From the NCBI GenBank assembly GCA_943788115.1, contig CALSPA010000017.1, positions 55,690-119,689 on the forward strand: a stretch of 64,000 nucleotides of DNA, in the 5' to 3' direction. Made by a program: the position numbers and the translations under genes. The notes below the pieces were generated by a model. The model did no database searches and was not told the origin of the DNA. It worked only from the letters and a program-made list of their open reading frames with translations. Every line of letters starts with the position of its first letter. Position 1 is the first letter of the stretch. This document shows positions 63,308 through 64,000 of this stretch, piece by piece. This stretch comes from an uncultured Flavobacteriales bacterium. GTDB lineage: Bacteria > Bacteroidota > Bacteroidia > Flavobacteriales_D > Parvicellaceae.

Positions 63308-64000
63308 TCCAACTTTAAAACCGCCAAAAATGCTTTAGGTGGAATTTCTACATTACCTATTTGCTTCATTTTTTTCTTTCCTGCTTTTTGCTTTTCTAAT
63401 AATTTACGTTTTCTAGTAATATCTCCTCCATAACATTTGGCGGTTACATCTTTACGTAATGCAGATAAAGATTCTCTTGAAATAATTTTCGCTCCAATGG
63501 CCGCTTGAATTGCTATTGCAAACTGCTGTCTAGGTATCAATTCACGTAATTTCAGACAAATTCTTTTACCTAAGTTGTAGGCATTATCTTTGTGTACCAG
63601 CGCAGAAAGGGCATCAACCATATCTCCGTTAAGTAAAATATCCATCTTAACAAGTTTTGATTCTCTAAAACCAATTGGATGATAATCAAAAGATGCATAT
63701 CCTTTAGAAATTGATTTTAATCGGTCATAAAAATCAAAAACAATTTCAGCTAAAGGCACATTAAAACTCAACTCAACTCTGTCAGTAGTTAAATAAACTT
63801 GATTAGTTAATTCTCCCCTTTTTTCAATACATAAGCTCATGATAGGTCCTACATAATCAGATTTTGTTATTACAGAAGCCTTTATGTAGGGTTCTTCAAT
63901 CCGATGAATCATACTAGGGTCGGGAAAATCAATTGGATTATTTACAACTATTTCTTTTTCAACGTCTTTGTTAAGGAAAGCATGATAAGAAACATTTGGA
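63304..64000 (-). CDS. lepA: Elongation factor 4 (LepA), 3' part
   Basis: The C-terminal about 232 residues of LepA, a ribosome back-translocase. The frame is open to the right edge ([22 protein letters not shown]), so the start and the GTPase domain lie beyond the window. Seen: [13 protein letters not shown], the EF-G domain V-like GYASFDYHP segment and the LepA-specific C-terminal domain with [21 protein letters not shown] and [19 protein letters not shown]. All are family hallmarks. Confidence 0.97.
   Translation of the reverse strand, partial: PNVSYHAFLNKDVEKEIVVNNPIDFPDPSMIHRIEEPYIKASVITKSDYVGPIMSLCIEKRGELTNQVYLTTDRVELSFNVPLAEIVFDFYDRLKSISKGYASFDYHPIGFRESKLVKMDILLNGDMVDALSALVHKDNAYNLGKRICLKLRELIPRQQFAIAIQAAIGAKIISRESLSALRKDVTAKCYGGDITRKRKLLEKQKAGKKKMKQIGNVEIPPKAFLAVLKLD

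Overview
This A+T-rich window reads as a chromosomal segment of a Bacteroidota bacterium, most likely a marine member of the Flavobacteriales. The pointers are type IX secretion (T9SS) sorting domains of both type A and type B, a TonB receptor with an N-terminal carboxypeptidase-regulatory-like domain, PKD and GEVED domain surface proteins, an atpD-atpC pair apart from the rest of the ATP synthase genes, a bacterial GGGP-synthase-type gene, and Bacteroidota-type promoter elements (TTG, about 19 bp, TAnnTTTG). I see no rRNA, tRNA, CRISPR array, insertion sequence or prophage.

Layout. 1-6.8 kb (minus): TonB-dependent receptor followed by a large secreted protein that runs off the left edge. 7.0-8.4 kb: a small basic exported protein, a Rieske-like lipoprotein and an outer-membrane protein. 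8.4-14.9 kb (minus): a tightly packed run folE-cysS-C1 peptidase-yidD-ACMSD-like decarboxylase-M1 peptidase. 14.9-20.1 kb: WG-repeat protein, then PPTase-GGGP synthase-TenI operon, a glucosaminidase/LysM wall enzyme, and prfB with its programmed +1 frameshift. 20.3-26.3 kb: a giant PKD-repeat T9SS type B protein and an ArsC-like protein. 26.5-32.5 kb: fumC, a small membrane protein, an SPFH protein, a bidirectional terminator, and nrdB-nrdA. 32.9-37 kb: DUF3109 protein, an orphan T9SS sorting-domain remnant, a GEVED/T9SS protein. 37.1-44.3 kb: glycyl-tRNA synthetase, rnhB, an AAA_28 ATPase, two phasin-like proteins, atpD-atpC, ribF, an LRR protein. 44.2-51.1 kb (minus): lipoprotein, PNGase F-like/LamG T9SS protein, M43 metalloprotease. 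51.2-64 kb: cystathionine gamma-synthase family, EamA transporter, yicC-gmk-nadD operon, a lipoprotein/YqaE fusion, a novel IP-repeat protein, OmpA lipoprotein, peptide-binding lipoprotein, a giant outer-membrane protein and the 3' part of lepA.

Two things shape how the window must be read. First, at least nine genes, including the housekeeping genes cysS, fumC and glycyl-tRNA synthetase, are broken by single-base indels that restore perfectly on shifting frame. I treat these as one gene each and regard most as sequence error; the PKD protein proves one case because a near-identical repeat copy lacks the extra base. Second, the genome is very compact: in six of ten convergent junctions the two stop codons interlock by exactly 4 nt. 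This pattern also supports two short genes that are otherwise easy to miss.

I did not find a clearly new multi-gene system. The best candidates for unexplored biology are the IP-repeat membrane-anchored protein (56.1-56.9 kb), the Rieske-like lipoprotein with an Asp in a ligand position, the tandem phasin-like pair, and the homogenised two-module PKD repeats.
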